A stretch of 64,000 nt of DNA, taken from NCBI GenBank assembly GCA_023374025.1, contig SIJG01000001.1, positions 1,673,787 through 1,737,786 on the forward strand, written 5' to 3'. Source of the stretch: Heterodera schachtii. Lineage: Eukaryota > Nematoda > Chromadorea > Rhabditida > Heteroderidae. Positions within the stretch are counted from its first letter, which is position 1. Each line of letters opens with the position of its first letter. The notes under the pieces are model-generated. The model ran no database searches. It saw only the letters and a list, made by a program, of their open reading frames with translations, and was not told where the DNA came from. Both the position numbers and the translations under genes were made by a program. This document shows positions 34,901-47,749 of the stretch, piece by piece.

Positions 34901-37900
34901 GTTGGCATTAGTCCGCCGTTCGCACTCCTTGCGCTCGTTGCGACTGTGCCGTTGCACGGTGCCGAAAGATTTTGTGGCGCAATTCGCCGCTGCGCTGGCA
35001 CTGAACGCGTCGTTGCCGTTGGAACGGCTTCGTCTCGGCGAGCTGACCATCGAAGACAGAAAAGGTGCTGCCGAGTTCGGAGGAAAGCAGCATTTGTTGG
35101 CAAAACCCTCCAAAATTCTGTTCAAAAAATGGATGCACCCCAAAAGCTTGCCGAGACAAAATCTCTCCGCCGAAATTTAATTAAGCTTCAGCTAAAAAAT
35201 CATTTGTTCGCTTCTAGTCGCTTTTCTACTGAGTCAATGGCAACTCGCACAAAGGCAATTGGTACAATAAAATTTAAAAAATTAAGCCTAGGCCCAAGCA
35301 TCCTAAGCTTAGGCTTAAGCCTATGAATGAATTGCCGGGCTATGGCTATTTTTTGGCGATATTTTGTCTTGGCAAGATTTCGGCGGCGAGATCATGTCCC
35401 GTCCCCGAAAAAACGACTACCAGTATTCCCATAATCTTAGGGTTTTTAGCCCTGTATTTCATAAATTTAATGGATTTACTGTAGGGGGAAATATTAAAAA
35501 TGGGCCTTCATTAGAGAGAAATCGAAGAATCATTTTTAATGAGCTAATTAATCAAATTGCATTTTGACATCCATTAAACAAGGACTTGAGAAATGATCCT
35601 TGACTGGAGTAAACTGCCCAAATGTTTTTAGTTCGTAATTTTGAAAAATGCCGGATCAGGAAGAGGATTTAAATTCTGTAAAAATCCTGCGCGGGTTCTG
35701 TTCCTGTCCGGGTCCAACCCACAAACAGTCTCCGTTCTCTAAATGCCAAAATTCCTCACAAAACAGGCCTTGCTCAGCTCGGCACAATGTTGCCCCAGTT
35801 GCCCGCACTGCACACGCTGTTCCTCACCGACTGCGCACTCAATGAGAAGTTGGCACTTTGTCTGCTGCACGCTTTGCACCACGGCATTGAGCTGGCGGCG
35901 GCCGACAACGGCGGTGGAAATGGCCTCAATTCCGCAATGGCATCATCATCCAGCAAATGTAAATTTATATACGATGGGGAGGAAGATCCGTAAATGGCAC
36001 CCGATGAGCTTTATTATTATTAATTTTTTTGCTCTTCGGGCCAAAATTTAAAAATTTTTTCTCGAGTGTTATTTTTCAAAATTTTGAGCGCCGGGGCGAA
36101 AACAGGAATTTATAGCGTTTTGTTTCTGTTAAAAATGACACATTTCTGCCATTTTGGGGTCATTAATTGAAATAGAACAAAATTCAACAATTAAATCAAA
36201 TTAACCGAAGAAGCATTTTTCCAGCTGAAATGCCATTTTGATTCTGCTCTTTAGCTAACAGTAAACAACGCCAATCGCTTCACTCTTCGCCTTCGGCGTC
36301 GTCCGGCGCCGTCCCCGCCACTTTTGCGTCCCAACGCTTTCAACTACGGGCACTGAATCTGAGCGGCAATCAGTTGGGCAACGGCACTGAATTGGCCGAA
36401 CAGTTGGCCAACCTGGTGGCGCTGAGCGGCGGCGCCATGCGCCTATTGGACCTCGGCGGAACGGGTAAAATTGGGGGAGGGATGGAATTCAAAGTCGGCA
36501 GGGTGTTGCGAGTTTGGCATTTTTGTGCCTCCTACAATTTTGAAAGAAAATTTCAAACCTTCATAAAATAAAAATAAAAACAAATATTGATTTTTATAAA
36601 TTTTCTAGAATTAGAGAATTTTTTAATTGATAAAATGAGAGGTGGGGGAGAAATCACTGCTTAACTTTTTTTGGGAGGGGAATTTTTCTCGATTAGTTGG
36701 TGTAAAGCATATTTAAAAGCCATGCTATGCTTTTTTAAATCTGTTACTTTTTTTATGTTAAGCCGTCCAATTGGACCGTCTTTGGTCCGCCCTCAAATTG
36801 GGCGGCTTCGGGCTGGAGGTGCTTCGGCTGGGCGGCTGTTACTGCTCCCCGTCGTCGTCCAAACGGAGCGGTGGAAGCGCAAAAGACAGCGCGCAAGTGA
36901 CACGCGAACTGTTCACCGCTGTGCATTCGTTGCGGGAGCTCAATCTATCCGGCACACACGTCGGGCCGGAACTGTTGCAGGGCATTTTGGACGGTGGGTT
37001 CCCAGTCCAATACTGTACATTATGGACAGATTACTGTACTAGAAAAATTGTACCAGATTACTGTACTAGAAAATAGTACAAACAAAGACCATTGTCAAAG
37101 GGGGAAAAGTCTTCGTTTTAAAGCCGGGAGTTTTCAAAATTACGATTCCGAACCGGGCTTAGACATTTGACGGGAAACAGGCGGCCCGGTAAAAGCCCGT
37201 CCGTGCTCTAATCAGTTTGGCCAAATTATTAATTTTTGAGTATTTTGGGTCAAATTTTCCTCCATTGTCTCGACAATGCGTTTTGTATAAATATGATAAT
37301 TGCTAAATTAATAATTCATTTTATGGTGTGGTCAGGAATTCCTTCCAGCACTCCCTTATTAGTGCTAATGTTGGCATTCCTTTAAAAATGCCGTTCTGAC
37401 TGACTGTCTGTGTGCCATAGGTCTCTCTGCCAACCCGCATCTTTCCCCCGGTTCGCTTCACCTGTGCCTCGACTCGGCCATCGTCGGCTCTGCCGCTTGC
37501 GTGTCCGTGTTGGAGCAGCACATCGGCGACTGCGCGTGCGTTGGCTCTCTGTCGTTGCGCGACAACGCGTTGGAGCATGAGGTGTGTGCTGTTTGGTGGT
37601 GCTGGACTCGAACGAGTATCGCTTAACAAAAGCTGGCACGACTTTTTGCCTCCGGAATTTTCAAAAATAACTTTTCAATTTTTTTTTTAATTTCAGTGTT
37701 TAATTTACTCTTTTTCGCACCCATAGCCCTAAAAACACGAAGAGAACACTGTATGCTTAATTTTAATGCACTGTAAGACTTTGTCAGAAATACGGAACTC
37801 ATTGTTTTTTGGGTACTGTATTTATCACTGGCGCATTTCCAATGCCATTTTAAAATTGACACAAATTCACTCCCATTTCCCTCCTCCCTTCATAGGCATT

Positions 37901-40900
37901 CCGTTTGCTGTCCGCGCTTGGCCGCGCCTGCCATTTGCGCGTGTTGGACATTGGCGGTGCCAATTTCTTCTCGCTCCGAGCGGCCAAAAAGCACGCGCCG
38001 GTGTTGGCCGGCATTTTGGCTGAGCTGGTCAAGTTGGTCAACGGCATTGAGCGGGAGGGACAAGGCGAGGCGGCGGAGGAGGGCGGGGGACCGGTAGGTA
38101 AAAGTTGGCCCAAAACCCATTTAAAATTAATCATTTTGCCAACATTTTCAAGTTCATTGCGGAGCTGTCGCTGGCCGACGCACGGCTTGGGCCCCATCTG
38201 AGCGTTTTTCTGAACGCGTTGGGCCTTTGTGGGCGGTTGAAGCGGCTCGATTTGTCCAACAACGAGGTGATTGATGTTTGTTGATGATGTTGATCATTGA
38301 TCAATCACCATCTGCAGAAATGGCTAATTATCAGTCCCTATTTTGTCTGATCAGTTCGCCCTGTCGCTCAAAACAATTCCATCACCCTCATCAGAAATTA
38401 AAATTTTTTTTTGTTGCTTTTGATCCTGTGTTTTTTGGAGGCAAACTTTGTTTTCAATTATTTGTCCATTCCATAAGAAGTGACAACAGAACTTAAAAAT
38501 ATTTTTATGAGGGGGAGGCATTTTTTATTTTTGCTTTTCTCTTTAGGGATTTGAATCAACCAATTCTAACATTAAAATAAAAATTCCTCCGAGAATAGAA
38601 AAATTTTCTCAAAATAATTCATAAAACTAAATTTTAATTATTATTTTTAATAAATTAACAATTTTTTCGGTCTTCTATCTTTTTCGAAAAAAATATCATT
38701 AAAAGAATTAACCTGAAACTTTTTTTCGAAATTTTTTTTATATTTTTTTCAAACTTTGAAGATTAAAAAATTTTGAGATAAAATGACGCGGTGTGGTGTG
38801 AAGGGTTGGCACTGTAAATTTACCAATTCCCACCCCAATTTCCCATTGATTTCAGCTTGGCCCTGCCGGTGCGCGTCTGCTGTGCAAGTCGCTGCAGTTG
38901 AACCACGCGCTGCGTTGGCTGGCGCTGGACCGCAACCAAATTGGGCCGGACGGCTTCGCGGAGTTGGCGCGTGCATTGCGCGTTAACGTCTCGCTGGACG
39001 GCCTGCAGATGCCGTTCAGCGATGCGGCCGAATGCGTGGTGGCCATGGCACGCATGCCGGCCGAACGAGCGCGTTTTCAGCTTCAGGCAAGAAGCCAATG
39101 CTAATTAATAAGCCTTCTCCAAGCCTTAGTCCTTTGCCACGCAAATTTTTGGACAAAAATGCGTCCGGCAAATGAAATTCGCAAATTAGGCATTTGCCAA
39201 ATTTTCCATTCAGTTTTCTTTTTTTGTACCCCCTCCAAGACCTACCTCACCAAATTTCCCAAAAAATTTCGCGAAATTTTTCCAAAAACCCACAAATAAA
39301 AACAGTTTTTCGCTTTAATTAGTTGCCGTTTTCCTGATTTGTGCATGAAATTATGATGTTTTTAAAGTAATTGGCCACTTTTTGTACACACAGGTGGAAG
39401 AGATTGAGCAGTGCCTGGAGCGCAACCGCCAACTTCACACATTTTCTTCGTCGATAGAACCGCCGGTGGCCTTGTGCCATTTCGTTCAGAAGACCATGCA
39501 CAAATTGAATAATGTGCGTGGGGGTGGATGCCGTTAAATGGCTTCTCCCGAGTGGGGCAATCCAACAGAATTTTCGGGAATTTGTCTTTTTTCTCGAATT
39601 CTATCATTTGAAAACTATTTAAGACTTAATTAGCAGTGAGTGGGGAAACGGAGAAATTAAAGTGAATTCATTGAAAATTATTTTTAACATTAAATTATTG
39701 ATGATTTATGCCGAGAATTTTATCAAAATTAATCACTGTCGTAAATGGAGCAATTCGTTCCTCCATTCCCTCCCCCCTTACTGGAAAATTTAAAAAGAAT
39801 TTATTTTAGTTAGAGGTTTTTATTTGGAGCTTTTTTCTTTTAAAAACCAAAAAATTTTTCAGCAAGAAATCTTTTGAAGGTTTAGTAGTTTTTTTAGGAA
39901 AAATCTCTAAGAAAAGTTAAAACAAAATTTTCCGTGAGGAAATGATGTGTGGCAGTGGACAGTGGGGAGGGGAAACATAGTGGACCCATCGAAACATCTG
40001 GAACGATTAAATTCCATCCACCATCGAGACTCTCGTGGAGCAAAGGGCAAATGTTACCGAAAAAACTGAAATTATGATTTTTTACGGTTTCGCCAACCCA
40101 AAAAAATATATGTGTTGCTTTTGCAAATTCAGTATTGTGAATTGTACGGGCTTGACGAGTGTGGGCATGATGCCGAGCTGAAGAAGATCGCCTTCCATAA
40201 AATTGGCAAAATGATCACCAAGAAAGGGCACAATTTTGGCACTCCAAACAATGCCGACTGCGACGACGAAAACAACAGTGGTGCCAAGAGCAATGTTGGT
40301 GGACGACATGCCGACAATGGCCGTGGCATTCTCGAGACTTTGGCTGATCAGCTCGCAGAACGAATTGAACGGTTTACTGATCTGCACAGTGAGGTGTGTT
40401 TGTGGTCCGACCCATTATCCAATTCTTTTTTTGCCTCTTTCCATACTCCCGACAATTTCGCTCCCGATGGGTTCGGGGCCGTTTGAACGTTTTTCCGTTC
40501 CGGTACCGCGTATATTTACGAGGCTTAACATTTTTCATAAGTTTGAGACTGATTTCTGGAAACCTAATTTGTAAGAGAAATTACCAACTTTGAAATTTTA
40601 AGAAAAAAGCTTAGAAAGTTTTAATAAGAAAATTACGAAAAAATATTATAGTGAATTACTAATTTTTTTCAAGAAAATCGCTAGAAAAATTTTTCAAAAA
40701 CTTTTTTTCTTGCAAAAAGTGTCTAGGTTTGGAAAAAATTGTTAAATAAAATTTAACGAAGCGGGGGGAGGGGGAGGACAAGCTGCTCCCGATGAAAAGA
40801 CCTGTAAAATTCAGCCAATTTTAAAAAGGTTTTAGGGATAGCCATTAACTGATCATCTGATCAAGCCATTATAAAATAGATTTATTCAGCGCTTTGTTCA

Positions 40901-43713
40901 ACAATTTATTTTCCGTCTGGCCGATCTGGAGGATGTCCAAATGCAACCAGAGCACAGACAAGCAGAAATTGACCAGCAAAAGTGCGAGACAAACAAACGG
41001 TTGGGCGTCGCACTGCGCGACGATTTGGCGGCACTTTTGGACAAATACAAAAAGTACGGTACAAAATGTGTAATCGAGAGTACTGTAATTGGACCATTGA
41101 ATACTATGTAAATTGAGGTCATTGAATATGATGGCAAATTTTTGGCTAAACAAAGCTCTGCAAATTTGTAACCGAGGTCTTTTGAAATTAAAATCCACCA
41201 GATCATTCGGGAGTTTGATACATATAGTAAACATTTTTTTTATAATTTCAAAGAAAAATTTTTAAAAGTCCAGGGGGGTCGGAGACCAAAAAGTTACGAA
41301 GTCCTCCAGTTATGTAAATCAACAAAAAAATTTTTTTTCTTTTCAAAACCGCTTTTTTTGCGACGCGCTTTTCCCAAAAACTTTTGGAGACCCGGGGGGG
41401 GGGGGGGAGACCGGCGGTGCCGACAGGCGCCGCCGGGAAAATTTTTGCAAATTTGGGTGGAGTTTGTTAACAGATTTTCATCAAAAATAACCATATTTTG
41501 CGATTTCGAGTCAATTTTTTGAGAAAATAAGAGGTTTTTGTAGGTACCGCTGAGGAAAGTTTTAAAGGTTTTCATAAATTTTACGGTCTTATTTGTTAAA
41601 AAATTTAAATAAAAAAACGGAATCTTCTAAAAAACGAAGTCCTATTTCGTAAAAAAATTATGAAACCTTACTCATTTCGCAAATTTTTTGTATTTTTCAA
41701 CGAAATGACGGTTTTTGTTAAATTATTTATTCTTTTTGCCTTTACGAAGTCGCCTCTCTCTTATCCCTTCGTCTCCAACCTTTTCCCACTTTTTTTCACA
41801 TCTTATCCCAACTAATACGAAGTCCCCCCCCCCCCCCCTCTTTCGGCCGGCCCCTCTTACGAACGAAGTCTTAAAAAAAAATTTTAAAAGGGGATTGGGA
41901 CTGGGTGGGAAATTAGCTGCTGCTCTCTCTTAATGACCCGCAATTTTAATCCGCCGCAGGGAATTCGCGTGGTCGCACCTTTTCGCCAATGTTCACCAGT
42001 GCCTTCTTGCGGAGGATGCGCAGGAAATGTTCATGGTTCAGCAGCACGCGAATTCCGACCCGTCTTCTTCGTCGTCTTCGACACGTACACGGAAAAGGGA
42101 AGTGATATTCCGGGGCAACAACCAATCGCAACAGAACGGCGCCACCCACCAAAGTCAGCACCGGCCCGAGTCCGCAATTGTGCCAACCGAAGACGGTAGA
42201 GCAACCAATCCTTTTCCTACTGTAAAAACACACTTTGAAAAGCGTTAAATTTGTGGCGTCAATCACTATTTTTTTGGCATTTATCGTTTATATTTATACG
42301 GAGATTTTAGCGCAAAATCCCAGTTATACTGTAAATCCTGCTTCTCGAACAGTATTCCGTGCATGATTACCGTGCGTGCACTTCTTTCCCCCCCCCCCGT
42401 CGTTTCCTCCCCGGGTCGTTTCCCCCCGAAAAAATTTTTTAAAAAAAAATTTACAAACATAGAAATTTTTTCATAAAAAAATTCATAGGAAATTTCTTAG
42501 TAAGAAAATTTCAAGAAAAAAAATTTTTGAAAAAATTTTCCAGCGATTTTTTAGAAAATTTTTGAAAAAACTTAGTAGTTCATCATGAAATTTTGAAAAA
42601 ATCGCTGAAAATTTTTTCAAAAAATTTTTTGGGGGGGGGGGGGAAACGACCTGCTCCGGATTACCGTACCCTCCCTCCTTAATTTATTCGTTCTCAGCTC
42701 GTACAACCGCAGCGGATGCGATGGCCTCGCTTTTGCTAATGTCTCGCAGCGTCATCGGCGACTTTACGCATGCGACCGACGACAACCAACCAGGGGGGGA
42801 GGGGGACAACGGCAGCAGCAACGGCAAACTGCTGACCCATTTGGCCAAACAGAGACCGAAACCGGCACGGCTCAATCGCAGTCGCATTCAGCCGACAACG
42901 GCAACGGGGACAAGCCCGACAGTGGACGATGAGCAGCAGCAATGTGTGGACGGCAGCCCTCCGACATCCTCCTCAACTGGTAAAATTTTGCCAGATTTAG
43001 CCAGTAAAACCAAATAAATACGAGAAAAGTGATTGGCCAGTGGTATTTTTCATGGGATACATACCCCTTGGATATTCAGCTAATGGTCATTTTGCGTCCA
43101 CCGAGTCCGTTTCCGATTCACCGCTAACAGCAGCAGCTTCGTCGCCGGCAACGGCACACTGTGCCAATCCGAAGTCTGTAATTTATGGCCGCTTTTGATG
43201 GGTGCATTTCACTTCGCCAGCTTGAAAAAATTTTAAAAAATTAAATAAAGAAAAAAGCCTGTATAAGCAACCAAAAAAAAAATGTAAAAACCAAGAAAAT
43301 TCTTGAAGACCTGCGCAATTTTTTCGTTTTTTTACTGAAAAACCTTAGGTTGAGTAAATTTTTAAAATTTTTCGTGTGGAAATGGCAGGGGAAATTGACA
43401 CTTTGGCAGTGGCTGCTGGGAATTACTGGCTATATACATAATACATTAAAGCAATTCATCGCCATGTTACATGGGCAATGACATGGGATTGCCGCCATCT
43501 CCGCTGCCGCTTCGCGTTCGGCCGACGCCGTCGTCGCCTCCGGTGGTGCCGCCGCGGCGCGAAAGAATGGGCGACGGACCGGACAGTCCATTGACGCCAC
43601 CGAAATTGCCGCCAAAGCCTCCGCCATCGCCCGCTGGCCGACAAATTGAAGAGGGACAAACGAAGGGAAGGGACGGTGACGACGATGACGGAAGCGAGAA
43701 GATGAAGAAGTAG
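31990..43713 (+). CDS. crml-1: CARMIL-type leucine-rich repeat regulator of actin capping protein
   Basis: Exons agree in phase throughout: 31990-32053, 32621-32841, 33396-33655, 33839-33947, 34333-34454, 34802-35064, 35767-35958, 36255-36464, 36763-36993, 37421-37581, 37896-38093, 38153-38266, 38856-39086, 39394-39513, 40133-40393, 40890-41053, 41960-42195, 42698-42979, then either 43080-43198 (TGA) or 43080-43173 plus 43452-43713 (TAG). This gives about 1,185 or 1,264 residues. N-terminal PH-like domain (GDRWESRFMAIAKFRVFIL), CARMIL linker (FRDEVIWDIERIY), leucine-rich repeats (about residues 240-800), helical dimerisation region, and near 1,098 LTHLAKQRPKPARL, which fits the capping-protein-interaction motif LxHxTxxRPK except Ala for Thr. 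The optional last exon is Pro-rich (TPPKLPPKPPPSP). Introns 3 and 13 are GC-AG. It acts in cortical actin, displacing or inhibiting capping protein. The 3' end is the least certain part. Confidence 0.88.
34033..34162. repeat. 25-bp direct repeat flanking a GC-rich palindromic insert
   Basis: AATTAAGGCTACGAATTTAT lies at about 34,036 and again at about 34,141 inside CARMIL intron 4. Between the copies are about 80 bases of CCGGGA/TCCCGG palindromes starting TAGAGCGGGACC, a decayed relative of the hAT element at 20.2 kb. The repeat is longer than a normal 8-bp target duplication. Confidence 0.65.
41405..41560. mobile_element. Remnant of the GC-rich-core MITE family in CARMIL intron 16
   Basis: Contains GGTGCCGACAGGCGCCGCC (about 41,416-41,434) followed by GGGAAAATTTTTGC and GTTTGTTAACAGATTTTCATC, the inner half of the CAGGGCTTCGAT family. 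Ends are lost. The rest of this 900-bp intron is AT-rich with G and C homopolymers. Confidence 0.5.
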
Positions 43714-43986
43714 CTGAACCACCAGCAACAAATGAACAATGAAGGGCGATGATCAAAAATTGAAATAGCAAATAACCAATCAATATATGTGTGTACGCAA
43801 CCTTTTTCTTTTTTTGTGGTTTTCTATATACAGTATGTGTATCCATGGGATAGTACAGTATGCAAAATTAATGGGCAAGAAAGACCTATTCAACTTTTCA
43901 AAACTTTCTTTGCTGCCCATACGCGAAGTCCGAATATTAAAGAAATTATTTTAAATGGTAAAATTAATGATTTTAATTAATCAATA

Positions 43987-44392
43987 GGGATGAGAATTTT
44001 AGGCAAATGCTTAAATATTTTTGTATGCATACCTATAAACGTTGAGATAAAATATCTTTTAACAAAATAGGGTATTAAATAAGCACACATTTTTATTACG
44101 CTTTTTAGTTAGCAAAACACAACAAAAAATTATATTAATATTTGAGAAATTTTTCAGTTCTTATGGACGTGTTTTTCTTTTCTTTTTGTATTTTAAAGGA
44201 TTTTTCCGAAAATCCTGAAAATAGGCGCCAAAAATAGGCATTTAGGCACATTAAGCACAACCCCGAAATAGGCAAAAATAGGCATTATCAAAGTCATCGT
44301 AGAAACTCCAAACCAAGCTGCAAACCCGTTTTTTGTGCTTATCTCAACATTTATATGCACGCAAAAATTTTTAAACATTTGCCTAAAATCCC
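43987..44392. mobile_element. TA-type MITE (GCCTAAA family), short form
   Basis: Starts GGGATGAGAATTTTAGGCAA and ends with the imperfect inverse TTGCCTAAAATCCCATA. The interior has AATAGGCATTTAGGCAC and GGCAAAAATAGGC units. It fills most of the gap between CARMIL and the minus-strand F-box-like gene. Confidence 0.55.
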
Positions 44393-44625
44393 ATAAATAT
44401 TTAAAAAAAAACGTATGAATTCTTTCCTGCTGGGGTTTTCGAGGTTGCCGACCACGAACCTAACATCCATTTTTTATGATTCCAAACCCTGGACCCGATG
44501 GCCTAACATTTTTATGATTTGTGAGCAAAATCAAATACAACAACACTTAAATACATAGCAGAATCAAACATTTAGATCACATAATCGTATCAATCAACCA
44601 ATCAGTTCATTTCTTCTGTTTCTGA

Positions 44626-45911
44626 TCAGTGATCACCACTCGGCTCGGCGGAAGAAACATCGTCGAGAAGACTTGAAAACCAAAAAATAATAAATTATTT
44701 CATGAATGTTTCTCAAATTGTGTTCACCTTTCGTCCACTTCGTCGTCTCTGATGGAAATGTCAATTTGGTTCTGTCGAGCATACAATTGATTATACATCG
44801 CTGTTTTCCACCGTATTTGCTCTTCGTGTGCGATTGGACAATGGAAAAGCTTAAAAGCATTTGCATGTTTTATCAGTATCAATTCCTCTCCAGTCAATTG
44901 GTTGATCAGTTCAAATGGCAAAACGGAGTCAAATGGAGCGGACAGCCGAAAGGAAATAAAAATGCAGAAATTCAACGGAGCAGAAGCATTGGAAAATGCC
45001 TAAAAAGAAGACCAAAATAGAAAACAGACGAATTAAGCTGGACAAATCACCGCTTTGATTTGTTCCACGATTGTCGCCCATTGTTCTTCTTCCACCGGTG
45101 AATTCATACAACATGTGAGCACCTTCGGCAAATTGTTGGGAAGAGGCGTGAACAGCCATTTGGTCACCGCTTGGCCATCTGACAAGTTGGCACTGTCGTC
45201 TGGCGGAAATTCGGGCAAAATGCCGTCATAGATACAGATTCTGTGGAGAGAAGGGCAGTCGTTGAGCAATGACGGGGCCAATTGGCGCATTTGACGAAAA
45301 GTGCTGGCAGTCAAATTCATCAGACGAACGGAGTCCTTGAGCATTGGCCAAATGGTGAGTACAACGAACTCCGCAACTTGCACATTTTCAGTGCGAATGA
45401 ACAAAAATGTCGTACAAATGGAGGAAAAACGGAGAAAATGGCGAAGGAAAGTGAGCACATTGCGGTCGAAGAAGCTGAACAAAAAAAAAACTGAAAATGG
45501 TCAGAAAACATTTATAAATTCATTTTTACTAAATCAAAATCCTTTTGAATCCGATGACTTTGTTCGACAACGGATTTTGCGGAATTGGCAATGCTTTTTC
45601 ATTGGCGGAATTGACAAGTTCCATCTCATTTGCACCATTCTCTCCAATTTTGCTTCGAATTTCCATGTCGCCCAATGTCCATTTGCGCGTTTTGAAGTGT
45701 TCGTCCACGCGGCGATCAAATCGGTGACTGATCATCGCAATTTCGAGGCCAAGCTGATAGGGCGGAAGCAAATCGAACACCTCAAGCCAACAGTCGGCGG
45801 AAATGAAGCTGAAAACGGAAAAGCAAAATGATTACCACTGAAAAAATCATTTATAAATTATTACATCGCTTTTTCCATTTCTCTCTCAGCTTCCCTCGGA
45901 TTGTCCGACAT
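44626..45911 (-). CDS. Member of the expanded cyst-nematode F-box-like family
   Basis: Five minus-strand exons agree in phase: 45865-45911, 45530-45808, 45051-45474, 44728-44999, 44626-44671, giving 355 residues. It starts MSDNPREAEREMEKA and continues IFISADCWLEVFDLLPP, an F-box-like N-terminal motif (about residues 16-60), then HRFDRRVDEHFKTRKW. Later landmarks are DRNVLTFLRHF, NDCPSLHRI, EFPPDDSA, DGQAVTKWLFTP and FHCPIAHEE. I know this architecture from many near-identical predicted proteins of Globodera and Heterodera; F-box parts would link substrates to SCF ubiquitin ligases, but the substrate is unknown. No signal peptide, so it acts inside the cell. All key segments are intact; the acceptor of exon 3 lies in a pyrimidine run. 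Confidence 0.8.
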
Positions 45912-47064
45912 TTTTTGAATTAGTATCAAACAAATCAAAGATTTGAACTAAAAAAATTGCCGTAATTATCTTTACAGTTAATCAATGAATTAATAATTCC
46001 AAATTTGCTCGTTCAAAGGATAAATAGGATAGCAAGATGAAATTAATTTTGTTAAATTTTTTCGGAGGCGGCGGGGGGGGGGGGGGTCGGGGTCGATGAC
46101 GTTCGAAATTTCAAAACAATTTTAAGTACTGAAGATTGTCTTCTGCTGCCTGGCAACCTTTGATCAAAGCCCATTAAAAAAAGTGACGATTGATGAAAAA
46201 GAAGAAAAATCGGACAAATTTTTTGGTGACAATTACAGCAGCAAAATGTTCGTTATTGGAAAATAGGAAGCTTTTATACAGTTTTTGCCCCATGTAACTT
46301 TTTTTTTGATAGTTAAAAATAATATACCGTATTTACGGTATTTGAACCCCCACCCTGAATTAAGAAGCATATTTAAAAAAGAAATTACGAAATTCAACTT
46401 TTTCGAGAATAATTTTTTGTTTATTGCATTTAGCTAAAAAATAAGTTACACAACAGCTCCTATTTTTTTCGTACTTGGTCAACACCTCTGTTCTTGGTAT
46501 CAAACAAAAGGTAAAAGTCTCGGGATTTTATTAATGCAAGGAAAGAGCAAACACTGGCAACAAAAAAGAAATTACAATGAGAAAACACGAAATTCAATTT
46601 TTTTTCGAGAATAATTTTTTGTTGGCGCCTATCGGCACCACCGGCCCCCCTCCTTTTTCCCGTAAAGTTTTTGAAAAATTCACTGCAAAAAATTCTTAAA
46701 ATCGATATGTAAAGCTATGTTGTTAAATGTCCTAATTTTTGACCCTAAAATCTATTTTTTGGGCATGGTATTCGAATTTTGAAATTTATAAAAACCTGAC
46801 TATTTTTCACAATCGAATTGATCAATTCTAAATGTTAGATAAGCATTTTAACAAAACTTTGCACAAACCCAAAAAAAAAAAAAAAATGAATTTTAGCAAA
46901 TTCCGATAATCCCGCGGGATCCCGAAAAAAAATCTTTGGGATTGATCGGGATCCCTCCGACCCCAGTTGTCCGGTCTCTAGCTAGTACAGGTCGAACACA
47001 AAAGTGCTTTGAAAATTTTGAATTTTCGAACTTTTTGGGGTGATCATCGGCAGTATTATTACTA
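45912..47064. other. Intergenic AT-rich DNA with MITE remnants
   Basis: No gene is supported. It contains a G-run (46,075-46,086), a remnant of the GC-rich-core family (GGCGCCTATCGGCACCACC at 46,624), ATTCTTGGTATCAAA-type blocks shared with foldback elements, and a half copy of the TAGAGACCGGAC hAT element ending at about 46,980. Confidence 0.5.
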
Positions 47065-47321
47065 GGGATGCGATTTTTAGTGATTTGAATTTTTTTTGCT
47101 CAATTGTTTTGAAGAAAGGAGCTCAAAAAACGCATTTCTGCGTTGAAATTTTTCGATTCGGATCTCACTATCGGTCACTAGAAATCACTATTTTGGCGCT
47201 TCGTAACTAAAATAGTGAAATTCCACTATTGGCGTTTTGTCACTATTTTTCACTATTTCGGACTTTTTTCACTATTTTAGTTAACTATTTTGAGATTTTT
47301 CGTCTCTAAAAGTCGCATCCC
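47065..47321. mobile_element. TA-type MITE, short copy of the TCACTATTTT family
   Basis: Ends GGGATGCGATTTTTAG and AAAAGTCGCATCCC, flanked by TA. The interior has CACTAGAAATCACTATTTT and GAAGAAAGGAGCTCAAAAAA, also present in the two 630-bp copies at 57.2 and 58.5 kb. This copy lacks their central half. Confidence 0.7.
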
Positions 47322-47749
47322 TAATTATATTACCCATTTCACTTTCATTCTTCCCTGGCACCGAACCGTTCTTTCACAAAAATTGTCAACATTAAAATGG
47401 ACAGATTTTATTTCGTAAATTGTAAACATTCAAGATCAAACAGAATATATCAGATCAAAAAGATAAATAAGGATCAGATCAAGAGCAGATAAATAAAACA
47501 AAAAGTGGCATATTCGTCGGGGAAGGCAACCTTTGGAAAACAACAAAAATGGGAATGTTCGAGGTTTGAGGAAAATCCAAGTCAAAATGCATTGATTTCG
47601 TTCGTCAGTTCCCATTCGCTTCAGTCTTTCGTCGGTCGCTCTTCGCCCTTTCCGTCGTCCGTTTCATTTCTCGGCATCTTGGCGTTCTGTTCAACATCGG
47701 CTTCACTTAAAAAATATATTTGAGAATGGCTTATTTAAACACATTGTAA

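Noticed and set aside
41294..41575. Minus-strand frame in CARMIL intron 16
   Set aside because: Falls on a remnant of the GC-rich-core MITE family; the same peptide pieces recur at other remnants.
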